64,000 nucleotides of DNA from Faecalicatena contorta (GTDB lineage Bacteria > Bacillota > Clostridia > Lachnospirales > Lachnospiraceae): contig NZ_QGDS01000005.1 in NCBI RefSeq assembly GCF_003149105.1, positions 49,934 to 113,933 of the forward strand. The letters are read 5' to 3'. This document shows positions 1 through 8,273 of this stretch, piece by piece. Each line of letters begins with the position of its first letter. The stretch's first letter is position 1. The position numbers and the translations under genes are program-made. The notes beneath the pieces are model-generated. The model was not told where the DNA came from. It did no database searches and saw nothing but the letters and a program-made list of their open reading frames with translations.

Positions 1-2883
1 ATCGTTATAGAACGATGTGGAAGTTTCGGTAACAGAGATATCCTGACCTGCATAAGTAAGCTCAACCGTATGTGTTTCGCCACTCACTACCATTCCATCA
101 GGTGCGGTAATTTCCTTGACCTCGTATTTTCCGAGATAAAGTTCTTTGCTCTTAACAAATCCATCGGAGCTTGTTGTGATAGTATCTACCACTTCGCCCT
201 TTGAATAGCGGAGTGTACCGTCCGGTGTGCTAATATCTTCCGCAGCACGGACTTCATAAACTGCACCCTCAAGTCCTGACACTTCATAAACAGGCTGATA
301 GATAACATCACTGTCCTCAGAACCACTTACATTGACACCGCTAAATACTTCTCCGGTCTTTTCAACCGTGATAGTACCTTTCTGTGCCATATTCGGCTTA
401 TTGACTTTCACAACAGTTACGCCGCCTTCCTCTGTGGAATTTTCTTCGGTAATATCAAAATATACCGGAGTATCATCAAGTACATATCCGTATGGAGCTT
501 GTACCTCTACGATAGAATATCCCTTGCCATAATCCAGTTTCTCAGGTGTTACAAGGGAACCATTTGCGTCGGTATAGAACACATCAATCGTGGTCGGTGT
601 CGGATAAGTAAAGGTCATTTTGACCTGATTGCCCTGTGGGTCGTAAATCTTAAATCCTGCTCCTGCATACGGAATACTCTTTCCGCTTTCTGCGTCCACT
701 TTGACTACATTGACAAAGCTCTCAAAGTTACGGTTATTGATGAGATAACGGTAGGTCTGTGCGTTCTGTGAAATGAACACATCAAAATCATCCATCATCT
801 CTCTGCCTTCCCAACCGGAAGTCTGGTGTACGGTATAAATACCATACGGCATATCTTTTGTCTGACCGAAGCCATTTTCATCGCAAACAATGGTATCTCT
901 CTCGTCTTTATTGGCTGCGTCATAGCTTCCGGCAGATTTCAAATAAATCTCAAAGGAAGCACCCTTTTCAGGAGTTTCAATCTTTGTTTCTCCATCATCA
1001 GTGTGTTTAATGATAGCCACGTTACCTTTGATTACCTGCTCGGTTACATCATTGGAAGTAAGGTTGTGTTCCACCTCATAAAGTTTCGGGTCTGCACCTA
1101 CTTTATGGATAGTCTTATCAAGCAAATATCCCTCTGACGGTGTGATTTCTCGGATTGTCCAGTCGGTATCACAAACATATTCTTTAGTAGTGAACTGACC
1201 GTTTTCACCAGTAACATACTTATCTACAAGCGTTTCTCCCTTATAGATACCATAAACTGCTCCCGAAAGTTTGGCATTGCCCTGTGCTTCGCCTTTCTCA
1301 GCGTCGCTCTTTGTTACTGTTACAGTAAATTTCTTCAAAATGTTATTGAAGTTTCTTGTGGTTACTTCTTTCCACTTCACTGGTGCAGTCTGATTTTTTG
1401 GCACAACATAACGGATAGCTGTGTCCACTTCCTCAAGAGTATATGGTTCAGAACCACTGATAAGCACATCGTTGAAAGTTGCCACACCGTCTTTGTCCGT
1501 AACTGCATACTGGTCAACAGCATCACCGGAAAGAGAAGTACCGAAAAGATGGAACTTCACACCTTCAACAAGGTTATCTTCCGAGGACTTCACTACCTGA
1601 AGGTCGCCACGCTTCAATTTGTTATTGAAATTGACCTTTGCAACCTGCCCTGCCACAACCGTAACTCTATGTGTTTCCTGCGGCTCGTACTTATCGTATG
1701 CCTGCTCGGTTACGGTATAGATACCCGGCATAAGGTTATCAATCTGGAATTTACCGCCATTGGCTGTTGTAACCGTCTGATTGATACCGTTTCCGGTAAT
1801 CGTGAAGTTGATACCGTCAACCTTGCCGTCCTCACTGGTCTTTACAATCTGACAAGAACCATAGCTGACTTTCATTTTCACATAACCGTTGATACTGTCG
1901 CTTACTTCCTGAGCATAGCTGACAACATCCTGCACACTGGAATTCTGACCGTGTTTACCCTCTGACCATACAACCACACCTCTGCGGACTGCATTTTTCT
2001 TCGTTGCTGTAATGGTAAATTCCTTACTCGGTGCAGTATCCATAGAAACAGTAAGTTTGTTACCATTCACTGAAAAGCTCACTCCACTGATACTTGCTTT
2101 GAAATTATATTTGGACAGCACATTATTGGAGTCTGTCAGAGTAGTTGTGTACTTACTTCCGTTCCACTCAAATTCTATTGTCTTTGCCGAACCGGATGAT
2201 TTATTACAAAAGCTCGGTATGGTCGCATGGTTCTGTACACTCTGCACCATACTGTTGTAATAACTGAAAATCTTATTGCGGAGCGGATGCTTTGCATTGA
2301 TGACATCTTTCACATTGCTGCAACCACTGGCTGCTACATGATTGAAATTCGCATCACGCTCTCCGATAACAGTTTCCCAGATAAGAAGCTGTGTGGCATA
2401 AGCCTGTGCAATGCTGTTTGCTGCCGCTTCATTCTGTGACCTCCAAGATGTCGAAATAGTCCCACGGTAGCCATACTGTAAAATACGACCAACGAAAAGA
2501 CGGATTTCATCTCCGGAAATAACCCCATTGGCTGCAAGGTTATTAAAATAATTTTCGTCATACTTATTCATTGTCTGACCAACCTTGAGTGAAATTCCCG
2601 GCTCAATACAATATGCAACATTGCCTGAGTATGAGCCAATAGCCTTAAGATTGGTAAAATTGGAACGTCCGGTATGCCAACCATTTTTCAAGGTCAAATT
2701 ACTGTGTCCCCATACCCCATCGTAATTAGCATCGCCATCACGAGGGAAATCGACCATATAAACATCGGCTTTTTCTCCCGAAGCAGCATATGCTGTTGTC
2801 GAGCCAATGCCTGCAAAAGTGGTCACACACATAAGGGTCGCCAAGAAAAGCGACGTGACTCTTTTGAATTTTGACTTTATCAT
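1..2883 (-). CDS. Thioester-domain / SpaA-type repeat surface protein (partial, C-terminus beyond the window)
   Basis: An open frame of 961 codons runs without a stop from ATG 2883 to the window edge. Residues 1-33 form a signal peptide (KSKFKR basic start, hydrophobic core, AYA cleavage). Residues 36 to about 330 look like a TQXA/thioester domain: Cys92 lies in AYCIEPG and Gln165 in YATQLLIWE, the Cys-Gln pair that forms an internal thioester in Gram-positive adhesins. From about residue 350 at least six prealbumin-like (Cna-B/SpaA) repeats follow, with recurring YTVTEQ, YTLEEV, WTIREI and YSIVEV motifs. A C-terminal LPxTG anchor would lie outside the window. The RBS is AGGAGG just upstream of the ATG. 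Such proteins are frequent cargo of clostridial conjugative elements, which fits the adjacent parA/parB. Role: probably covalent attachment to host or matrix surfaces (inference). Confidence 0.88.
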   Translation of the reverse strand, partial: MIKSKFKRVTSLFLATLMCVTTFAGIGSTTAYAASGEKADVYMVDFPRDGDANYDGVWGHSNLTLKNGWHTGRSNFTNLKAIGSYSGNVAYCIEPGISLKVGQTMNKYDENYFNNLAANGVISGDEIRLFVGRILQYGYRGTISTSWRSQNEAAANSIAQAYATQLLIWETVIGERDANFNHVAASGCSNVKDVINAKHPLRNKIFSYYNSMVQSVQNHATIPSFCNKSSGSAKTIEFEWNGSKYTTTLTDSNNVLSKYNFKASISGVSFSVNGNKLTVSMDTAPSKEFTITATKKNAVRRGVVVWSEGKHGQNSSVQDVVSYAQEVSDSINGYVKMKVSYGSCQIVKTSEDGKVDGINFTITGNGINQTVTTANGGKFQIDNLMPGIYTVTEQAYDKYEPQETHRVTVVAGQVAKVNFNNKLKRGDLQVVKSSEDNLVEGVKFHLFGTSLSGDAVDQYAVTDKDGVATFNDVLISGSEPYTLEEVDTAIRYVVPKNQTAPVKWKEVTTRNFNNILKKFTVTVTKSDAEKGEAQGNAKLSGAVYGIYKGETLVDKYVTGENGQFTTKEYVCDTDWTIREITPSEGYLLDKTIHKVGADPKLYEVEHNLTSNDVTEQVIKGNVAIIKHTDDGETKIETPEKGASFEIYLKSAGSYDAANKDERDTIVCDENGFGQTKDMPYGIYTVHQTSGWEGREMMDDFDVFISQNAQTYRYLINNRNFESFVNVVKVDAESGKSIPYAGAGFKIYDPQGNQVKMTFTYPTPTTIDVFYTDANGSLVTPEKLDYGKGYSIVEVQAPYGYVLDDTPVYFDITEENSTEEGGVTVVKVNKPNMAQKGTITVEKTGEVFSGVNVSGSEDSDVIYQPVYEVSGLEGAVYEVRAAEDISTPDGTLRYSKGEVVDTITTSSDGFVKSKELYLGKYEVKEITAPDGMVVSGETHTVELTYAGQDISVTETSTSFYND

Positions 2884-3168
2884 TGCGTTTCCTCCTGTAA
2901 AAATTGAAAAACACACCGTATCTCTACGATGTGCCTTTGTGGATTTTCTCTTACGACAAGATTTACCTGCCGAAAAACAAATGCGGATTTTTCGTTAATT
3001 TTTCATTTTACCATACACCTCCTGTCCGTTCATACTGTGCGATTGCCCCTTAGAGATAGACATATACTTTGAGATAGTTATATTCAAGTGAGATAGTATA
3101 TATCATTTTCGGTAGGTAAAAGTATAACTAAGGGGTTAGAGTGTGAGAAAGGGGAACTGTAAAATAGG
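2884..3168. promoter_or_regulatory. Intergenic region with three GAGATAG iterons and hairpins
   Basis: This 285-nt gap separates parB from the surface-protein gene. The heptamer GAGATAG occurs at 3053-3059, 3071-3077 and 3090-3096, spaced 18 and 19 nt apart (CTATCTC on the transcribed minus strand). A hairpin (CACA.CGTA-TCTC-TACG.TGTG) lies near 2912-2933. On the minus strand a strong RBS (CAGGAGGTGT) precedes two overlapping mini-ORFs (ATG GTA AAA TGA, then ATG AAA AAT TAA). I infer a regulated leader for the surface protein. No clear -35/-10 pair was identified. Confidence 0.4.
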
Positions 3169-4116
3169 CTATCTGCTGTCACGCTCTGCACGATTACGCA
3201 AGAACTTGTTGTAATGCTCCAATGCCTTGCAGACAAAATCCTCCGTCTGACTGACGGGAATATTTTTCGGGATAAGCTGTCTTACTCTGTCGCCCCTCAA
3301 CACGATTTTTTCCTTTTGGTTCGGCTTTTCCTCAGACATAACAGCGTGGATTGCTTCTGTTGTAAGGTTGCCCTCGTTGAATAACTTTCGCATACGGATT
3401 GTCTGGTCGTGTGACGGGGTAGCGTCATTCAGGTCGATTTCATCAACCACATCACGCTGGCAATCTTCATCAAGATAGGAAAGTTCTACGGCAGGACGCA
3501 TTTTAATACGCCCCTCGTCAACAAATTCAAGCAGTTCGGGAACAAGGTTTGTCAGGCGGACATAACGCTGTATTTGTGTGTTACTGTCCTGACTCTCAGA
3601 AGCTAAAATCTCTCTTGATTTACCCACAATAGAATTGTGTCCCACTGGGACTCCATTTTCTTTGCTCGGTCTGCCTGCTTGTCTTTTCATTGCTTCCAAA
3701 CGCATTTTATAGGCAAAGGCTTTTTCACTCGGCAATATCTCTGACCTCTGGAAATTACTTTCAACCATTAAAATGGTCGCTTCATCTCTGTTCAGGTCTA
3801 CAATCTCACTTCGCAGTGTTTCAAATCCTGCCAGTTCACACGCTCGCTTTCGTCTGTGTCCTGAAACAAGTTCATATCTGCCGTCCTCTTTCTGCCTTAC
3901 CGTTGCCGGAGTAATAACTCCTCTTTCCTTGACACTCTCCACAAGCTGCATCATATCCTCATCGTCCCTGACCTTAAACGGGTGGTCGGGAAAATCATCA
4001 ATCAGCTCCAACGGAATATCTCGGATTTTTGAAAGCTGTTCTTCATCTCTCTGTGCCTGAGTGGTAAATAAATCATCGAGCTTCGTGAGAGTGAAGTCGC
4101 TCTTTCTTCCTGCCAT
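3169..4116 (-). CDS. parB: ParB/RepB/Spo0J family partition protein
   Basis: 315 residues. The N-terminal ParB/sulfiredoxin-like domain (about residues 35-135) has IPLELIDDFPDHPFKVRDD, the conserved GVITPATVR stretch, and the ELVSGHRRKRACELAG nucleotide-binding box (GHRR). A central helix-turn-helix follows (about 175-230, with IQRYVRLTNLVPELLE), then a basic C-terminus. ParB spreads on centromere-like parS DNA and works with ParA. The gene overlaps the 3' end of parA by 44 nt in the same direction, so the two are co-translated. No TGTTTCACGTGAAACA parS site was seen nearby. In this setting it most likely maintains the excised circular form of a conjugative element or a plasmid-derived region rather than being the chromosomal Spo0J, which normally sits near oriC (inference). 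Confidence 0.92.
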   Translation of the reverse strand: MAGRKSDFTLTKLDDLFTTQAQRDEEQLSKIRDIPLELIDDFPDHPFKVRDDEDMMQLVESVKERGVITPATVRQKEDGRYELVSGHRRKRACELAGFETLRSEIVDLNRDEATILMVESNFQRSEILPSEKAFAYKMRLEAMKRQAGRPSKENGVPVGHNSIVGKSREILASESQDSNTQIQRYVRLTNLVPELLEFVDEGRIKMRPAVELSYLDEDCQRDVVDEIDLNDATPSHDQTIRMRKLFNEGNLTTEAIHAVMSEEKPNQKEKIVLRGDRVRQLIPKNIPVSQTEDFVCKALEHYNKFLRNRAERDSR

Positions 4117-4897
4117 CAGCTAACACCTCCTTTGTAAATTCAGCGTATGCCTTTGACACTGTGCTGTTTGGCTCATAAGCATAAATGCTTTTACCTTTGG
4201 AAGAAGTTTCAGCAGCTTTCACGGCAATCGGAATTTGTGTTCGATACATTCTTATCTGATTACCGAAGTTTGCCCTGAGTGCTTCCACCGTACTCTTTGC
4301 AAGGTTTGTTCGGCTATCCACCAAAGTAAGCAGCATACCGTCTATCTTAATATCAGGATTGATATACTTCTTTACTTTTGAAATGGTCTGCACAAGCTGT
4401 GTCATACCCTTTGCCGGCAAATACTGAGCCTGAACCGGAATGATAACACTGTCTGCCGCCGATAAAGCATTGAGAGTAACCATACCAAGTGAAGGCATAC
4501 AGTCTATAATTACATAATCATATCTGTTTTTCACTTGCCTCAGATAGTTCTTGAGTGTAGTTTCTCTGCTCATTGCGTTCATAAGGTTAAATTCCATTGC
4601 TGAAAGCTCAAGGTTTGCCGGGACAAGGTCAACACCTTCTTCGTGGTGCAGGATACCAACCATAGGGTCTGTCATCGTTTCATTGATTACATCTGTGAGT
4701 TTCGTTGCAAGCGTGATACCCAAGCCGTCTGTATCCTGCCAACCGAGACAAGTCGTTAAATCTCCCTGCGGGTCTGCGTCTATGAGCAATACTTTCTTTC
4801 CCTGCATTGCAAGCCCGACTCCGAGATTAACGGTTGTGGTGGTCTTTCCGACTCCGCCTTTCTGGTTACATACGGAAATCGTTTTACAGTTTGACAC
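4073..4897 (-). CDS. parA: ParA family partition ATPase
   Basis: 274 residues from GTG 4897. The deviant Walker A motif CNQKGGVGKTTTTVNLG near the N-terminus, the Walker A' LLIDADPQGD and the Walker B-like DYVIIDCMPSLG identify a ParA/Soj ATPase. I place the start at GTG 4897 because GGAGGG (about 4907-4912) precedes it at normal spacing; an in-frame ATG further upstream (4927) would add MNFQKGGQKE, which is RBS sequence read as protein. An 8-bp inverted repeat (CATAGCCA...TGGCTATG, 4924-4947) sits just upstream and may be an autoregulatory operator (inference). It forms an operon with the overlapping parB. Confidence 0.92.
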   Translation of the reverse strand: MSNCKTISVCNQKGGVGKTTTTVNLGVGLAMQGKKVLLIDADPQGDLTTCLGWQDTDGLGITLATKLTDVINETMTDPMVGILHHEEGVDLVPANLELSAMEFNLMNAMSRETTLKNYLRQVKNRYDYVIIDCMPSLGMVTLNALSAADSVIIPVQAQYLPAKGMTQLVQTISKVKKYINPDIKIDGMLLTLVDSRTNLAKSTVEALRANFGNQIRMYRTQIPIAVKAAETSSKGKSIYAYEPNSTVSKAYAEFTKEVLADGRKKERLHSHEAR

Positions 4898-4923
4898 TTC
4901 TTTTTGCCCTCCTTTCTGAAAAT

Positions 4924-5384
4924 TCATAGCCACCGCATTATGGCTATGTACCTGACCGACTCATTTCCTAATCGGTCATGGCAATATTTGTTCTCAACAC
5001 CCCTTGCCAAGCAAAATGCTTATGGGAAGTCACTAAGGAACAGACTGCTTATCTGTATCATAGGATTCTAACCTCTGCCGGGTACTCCGCCAGCTCCGTA
5101 GAGAAGTATCATTATCATTCTGACTGTCATCGCCATATCAGGAGCAACCTGATACTTATAGCCGGAGTTCTCGCTATTCTGAAATACAGAAATTACGGCG
5201 TACCTGCTAAAGTGGCTATCATCAGAAATAAAGTCTTAGTGAATGACTTATTCAATTTTCAAGCGAAAAGGCTTCCGTTTTTGCTATCCGGAATGAACCC
5301 CTTCACTCATTTGGACAAAGGGGTATGAAATGCACACCCAAAATCTCCGCTTTTCCAAAAATATTTCAAAAAAATTTTTGGAAA
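4924..5384. other. Non-coding region upstream of parA with several hairpins
   Basis: About 460 nt with no gene I can defend. A 116-codon plus-strand frame (4978-5328) has no RBS and no recognisable protein. Structures visible: the inverted repeat CATAGCCA/TGGCTATG at 4924-4947; GACCGA...TCGGTC at 4952-4975; CCCCTT...AAGGGG around 5299-5324; and an AT-rich inverted repeat (CCAAAAAT...ATTTTTGG) around 5355-5381. It could be a leader RNA, a parS/centromere region or a transfer origin. I cannot distinguish these. Confidence 0.35.
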
Positions 5385-5422
5385 TTAAAAAAGCCGCCTG
5401 CTCCGGTTAGGAAACAGACGGC
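5385..5422 (-). terminator. Rho-independent terminator of the zinc-ribbon operon
   Basis: On the minus strand a hairpin GCCGTCTG...CAGGCGGC (5393-5422, one mismatch) is followed by TTTTTTAATT. It lies directly after the stop of the 59-residue protein at 5433. Confidence 0.8.
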
Positions 5423-5432
5423 AAAACACGTT

Positions 5433-5612
5433 CTAAATGTATTCAATTTTCAATTTCTTTTTCTTTGCTTCAAGCACTTTGCAGAGGACATCATCTACTG
5501 CATCGGTGTATCGTCCCTGAGCTGCTAAATTGTTCTTCAGTTCAATGAGCGATTGTATCACTCGGCTTCGTTCTTCTTCATTTAAGTATAGATGATAGGT
5601 TTTCTCTCTCAT
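5433..5612 (-). CDS. Small conserved mobile-element protein of unknown function
   Basis: 59 residues from ATG 5612 (MREKTYHLYLNEEERSRV...). The start overlaps the stop of the upstream zinc-ribbon gene as ATGA, and GGAGGG lies 7 nt upstream, so translation is coupled; a longer in-frame start at 5627 would read through that RBS. The protein is charged, probably helical (LNEEERSRVIQSLIELKNNL), with a lysine-rich tail (AKKKKLKIEYI). It resembles small hypothetical proteins of Firmicutes integrative elements. No function is proposed. Confidence 0.75.
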   Translation of the reverse strand: MREKTYHLYLNEEERSRVIQSLIELKNNLAAQGRYTDAVDDVLCKVLEAKKKKLKIEYI

Positions 5613-7000
5613 TGGCTGTCCCTCCATCTTTCAAATGTATTTTTGATTATCTCCACATCTTCCTCTGTATCAGAAGAAATAAATATATGTACGCTCTGAA
5701 GAGCTTTCTTTAAGCTATTGGCATAATCCAGTTCTGTGCCTTTCATCGGCAGCTTAATCAGCCTTATCCCTCGTTGCTTACACATATATGCTTTCATTAT
5801 TTCTATATTCTCGTCAGCACTTCCCGACTCAATAGCCAACTTTTCTGAAGGTATGTATGTTTCAAGCGGAACTCCAAGCAATCGGTCAGAACCAAGTTCT
5901 GCTTTCAAGCCTTTCTTATTAGAATAATAGCTGACCGCCAAAGCAGGGAACAATGACAAATACTCCTGCTCACAAATTCGACAGCCTTTATTCAATATCG
6001 TTCTTTCATTTATCTTCATACTCCACGAATGACCGTGCCTGCATTTCCACCACGCTCTCTTTGCTGAATTTCGTGATACCTCTGTCGGTTTCCATTTATT
6101 CTGTTCATAATCCCATTCGCCAAGAAGCTGACTATCTGTTGTCGCCAAATCATTATATCCGGCAAGGACTTCTCTCTCCGCACAAACAGGGCATACCGTA
6201 CCTTTCACACGGGCATTGATAACTGATTTCCACTCGTTACCGCATTTACTGCATCTCCACCAAGCATTTTTCCTCGACTTTGCATTTACTTCATCAGGCT
6301 TCAATGACAAGTTCTTCTCCGACCACTCAGAAGCAATTTCAGGGTGTGTTGTCTGCAAATCGTTAAACCCTTTCAGGAATATGTACCCACTGCAATACGG
6401 GCATTTACTCCCACCGGAACGGGTAGAAATAAGGGTGTTCCATTCTCTGCCGCAATCCTTACACTTCCACCAAGCCTTACGATTGGCAAAGACCGTAACC
6501 TGAGTTGGAAGTAACGGATAATTTCTGTCCGACCACTCGGCTGCTATATCCGGCAGAAGCGTTGCAAGGTCATTAAATCCTACCAACACTTTATTATGGG
6601 AGCAATACGGGCAACCTGTTTTATTTATTGTCCTGCTCTTAACGGCTGCTTCCCACTCGTGACCTTTCTCGCATCTCCAAATCACTTTCTTATGAGAGCC
6701 AATAGAAACCTCTGTCGGTTTTATCTTATTCTTTTCCGACCACTGCTTTGCCAGTAGCGGCTCTAATGTCGCCAAATCGTTAATCCCTACAATCACTCTT
6801 GCACCTGAACAAATAGGGCATTTCTCGCCGTTGGAACGAGCCTTTACGCTTGTTTCCCACTCGTGACCGCAAGCACCTTTCCACCATACTTTTTTATTTG
6901 AGCCGAAGGTAATATCATCAGGTGTAAGCGGTAAATTCTTCTCTGACCACTCCAAAACAAGTCCCGGATGTACTTCTGCTAAACTGTTGTTCATAGCCAA
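5609..7000 (-). CDS. Zinc-ribbon repeat protein (DUF4379-like) with a nuclease-like C-terminus
   Basis: 463 residues. Five tandem units of about 65 residues each contain NDLAT..P.(L/I)..EWS.KN....P..V...S.KK.WW.C..GH.W...(V/I)..R....CP.CS, with paired CxxC or CxxxH zinc ligands (CGHEW/CPIC, CEKGHEW/CPYC, CKDCGREW/CPYC, CSKCGNEW/CPVC, CRHGHSW/CRIC). The last about 110 residues (GVPLETYIPSEKLAIESG, then RLIKLPMKG) look like a reduced PD-(D/E)xK/Vsr-type nuclease core, as seen in this family. The start is TTG 7000: AAGGAGG lies 7 nt upstream, whereas ATG 6994 would be 13 nt away. Likely a DNA-binding element or defence protein (inference). Confidence 0.8.
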   Translation of the reverse strand: MAMNNSLAEVHPGLVLEWSEKNLPLTPDDITFGSNKKVWWKGACGHEWETSVKARSNGEKCPICSGARVIVGINDLATLEPLLAKQWSEKNKIKPTEVSIGSHKKVIWRCEKGHEWEAAVKSRTINKTGCPYCSHNKVLVGFNDLATLLPDIAAEWSDRNYPLLPTQVTVFANRKAWWKCKDCGREWNTLISTRSGGSKCPYCSGYIFLKGFNDLQTTHPEIASEWSEKNLSLKPDEVNAKSRKNAWWRCSKCGNEWKSVINARVKGTVCPVCAEREVLAGYNDLATTDSQLLGEWDYEQNKWKPTEVSRNSAKRAWWKCRHGHSWSMKINERTILNKGCRICEQEYLSLFPALAVSYYSNKKGLKAELGSDRLLGVPLETYIPSEKLAIESGSADENIEIMKAYMCKQRGIRLIKLPMKGTELDYANSLKKALQSVHIFISSDTEEDVEIIKNTFERWRDSQ

Positions 7001-7075
7001 ACCTCAACCTCCTTGTGTTTAGAGTATATGAAGTTTTAGCTTTATCTTGTAGTTTGCGAATATCCGTGTAAATAG

Positions 7076-7117
7076 AAAAAGCCCTTTGAGAAAAGGATTT
7101 CTCCTCTCTCAAAGGGC
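7076..7117 (-). terminator. Rho-independent terminator after the COG3910-like ATPase
   Basis: A perfect 11-bp stem GCCCTTTGAGA / TCTCAAAGGGC (7081-7117) is followed on the minus strand by TTTTTC. Confidence 0.85.
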
Positions 7118-7153
7118 AGGTTGGCAAACTGGAATCTGTCGATATCTTTATAC

Positions 7154-7870
7154 CTAATCTGTTAGTAATCTATCTAGCAATATCTTCCTATTGTTTATAA
7201 ACATCTCTGTAATTTGGTAATTTTCCGTTTCCTCATACTCACATAAATGTATACTTCCATCATCAAAACAATATATATCTGCATCTGGAATACCTAATAA
7301 AATAGGAGAATGTGTAACTATAAAAAACTGTGCCCCTTTCTTTGCACATTTATATATTTCCATTAACAATGTAAGTTGTCTCTGCGGTGACAATGCTGCT
7401 TCTGGCTCATCAAAAAGATATAAACCATTAGCTTGTAAATTATTCTGTGCTAATGCTAAAAAACTCTCTCCATGTGACTTTTCATGATATTTAGCCGAAG
7501 GATGTGCCATATCTGCATATTCCTCTTCTTGTGTTGCAACATTATAAAAGCTTTCAGCTCTAAGAAAATATCCCCACTTTTCTTTTCGATATCCTTTGGA
7601 AATTCTTATCGCATTGCACAATTCTGAATGTGTATCATGAGTAGAAAAAACATAGTTTCTTGTTCCCCCCTCAGGATTAAAACCATGTGCTACAGCAAGT
7701 GCCTCCAACAAAGTTGATTTACCACTGCCATTTTCTCCAACAAAAAAAGTGATTGATTTATTGAAATCAAGTTTTTCAACACCTTTAAAAGCCTCTATTT
7801 TCTTTAAATAACTGTTGTTGTCAATTCTATTCCAATCGAATATTACCCCTTGTATGAATTGCTCGTTCAT
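7154..7870 (-). CDS. AAA/ABC-type predicted ATPase (COG3910-like)
   Basis: 238 residues. An N-terminal Walker A, FFVGENGSGKSTLLEAL, is followed by GFNPEGG. The ABC-like signature SHGESFLAL lies around residue 120-130, Walker B is LYLFDEPEAALSPQRQ and the switch histidine is in FIVTHSPILL. This order matches stand-alone ABC/RecF-like ATPases of the COG3910 type, with no membrane segment. The cellular role of the family is unknown to me; related ATPases are common in defence islands and mobile elements. Start ATG 7870 has AGGAAGG upstream. It is a single-gene unit ending in its own terminator. Confidence 0.85.
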   Translation of the reverse strand: MNEQFIQGVIFDWNRIDNNSYLKKIEAFKGVEKLDFNKSITFFVGENGSGKSTLLEALAVAHGFNPEGGTRNYVFSTHDTHSELCNAIRISKGYRKEKWGYFLRAESFYNVATQEEEYADMAHPSAKYHEKSHGESFLALAQNNLQANGLYLFDEPEAALSPQRQLTLLMEIYKCAKKGAQFFIVTHSPILLGIPDADIYCFDDGSIHLCEYEETENYQITEMFINNRKILLDRLLTD

Positions 7871-7955
7871 TCAATCACCTTCCTATAAAAAGAGTACCTA
7901 ATCTATATCTTCTTGTCTTACGGACAAGAAGCGTCCCTCGCTCTAAAGAGATCGG

Positions 7956-8180
7956 TCAAATTCCGATTTATTTGTTATCATCATCTTTTTTATTTTTATT
8001 CAACCATGTAGCACCAAAACACAAAGAGGTTGAACCTAGACATAGATATATAACACCCATCCTAACATCACTAGTAAAATTTAATATAGCACTAACGTAG
8101 AAAAGCAAAGACATTATAAAATATAATAATGCTGTTATTTTGTTTCTTTTCATCATGTGCACTCCTTCAAATTCCGATTT
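7956..8180. repeat. 14-bp direct repeats flanking a small membrane-protein gene
   Basis: TCAAATTCCGATTT occurs at 7956-7969 and again at 8167-8180. The first copy overlaps the stop region and the second lies just upstream of the RBS of the 62-residue ORF, so the 211-bp period covers exactly that gene. A hairpin CTTCTTGTC-TTACG-GACAAGAAG (about 7909-7931) sits next to it. This may be a duplicated junction or a minor insertion event. Confidence 0.5.
7968..8156 (-). CDS. Small two-helix membrane protein, hypothetical
   Basis: 62 residues from ATG 8156 (MMKRNKITALLYFIMSLL...), with GGAG 5-6 nt upstream (a GTG at 8162 is also possible). Two predicted membrane segments (about 8-26 and 35-52) are separated by a short loop, and the tail is polar (NKNKKDDDNK). 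It is flanked by 14-bp direct repeats. I do not recognise the family. Its position at the element edge suggests element cargo. Confidence 0.6.
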   Translation of the reverse strand: MMKRNKITALLYFIMSLLFYVSAILNFTSDVRMGVIYLCLGSTSLCFGATWLNKNKKDDDNK

Positions 8181-8194
8181 GTATTTCTGTTTGT

Positions 8195-8227
8195 TTTAAA
8201 AATGGGCAACTCCGATTGGAATTGCCC
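8195..8227 (-). terminator. Probable terminator downstream of lysS
   Basis: On the minus strand a stem of GGGCAATTCC...GGAGTTGCCC (10 positions, one mismatch, 8204-8227) is followed by ATTTTTAAAA. It lies about 150 nt beyond the lysS stop, with the GATGTA repeat cluster in between. Confidence 0.65.
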
Positions 8228-8273
8228 ACTCATTGCTCTAATTATGCGATTTTTTCTTGCTTGCACCGATTTC

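Noticed and set aside
4978..5328. A 116-codon plus-strand frame upstream of parA
   Set aside because: No RBS, no recognisable domain and overlapping inverted repeats; more likely non-coding.
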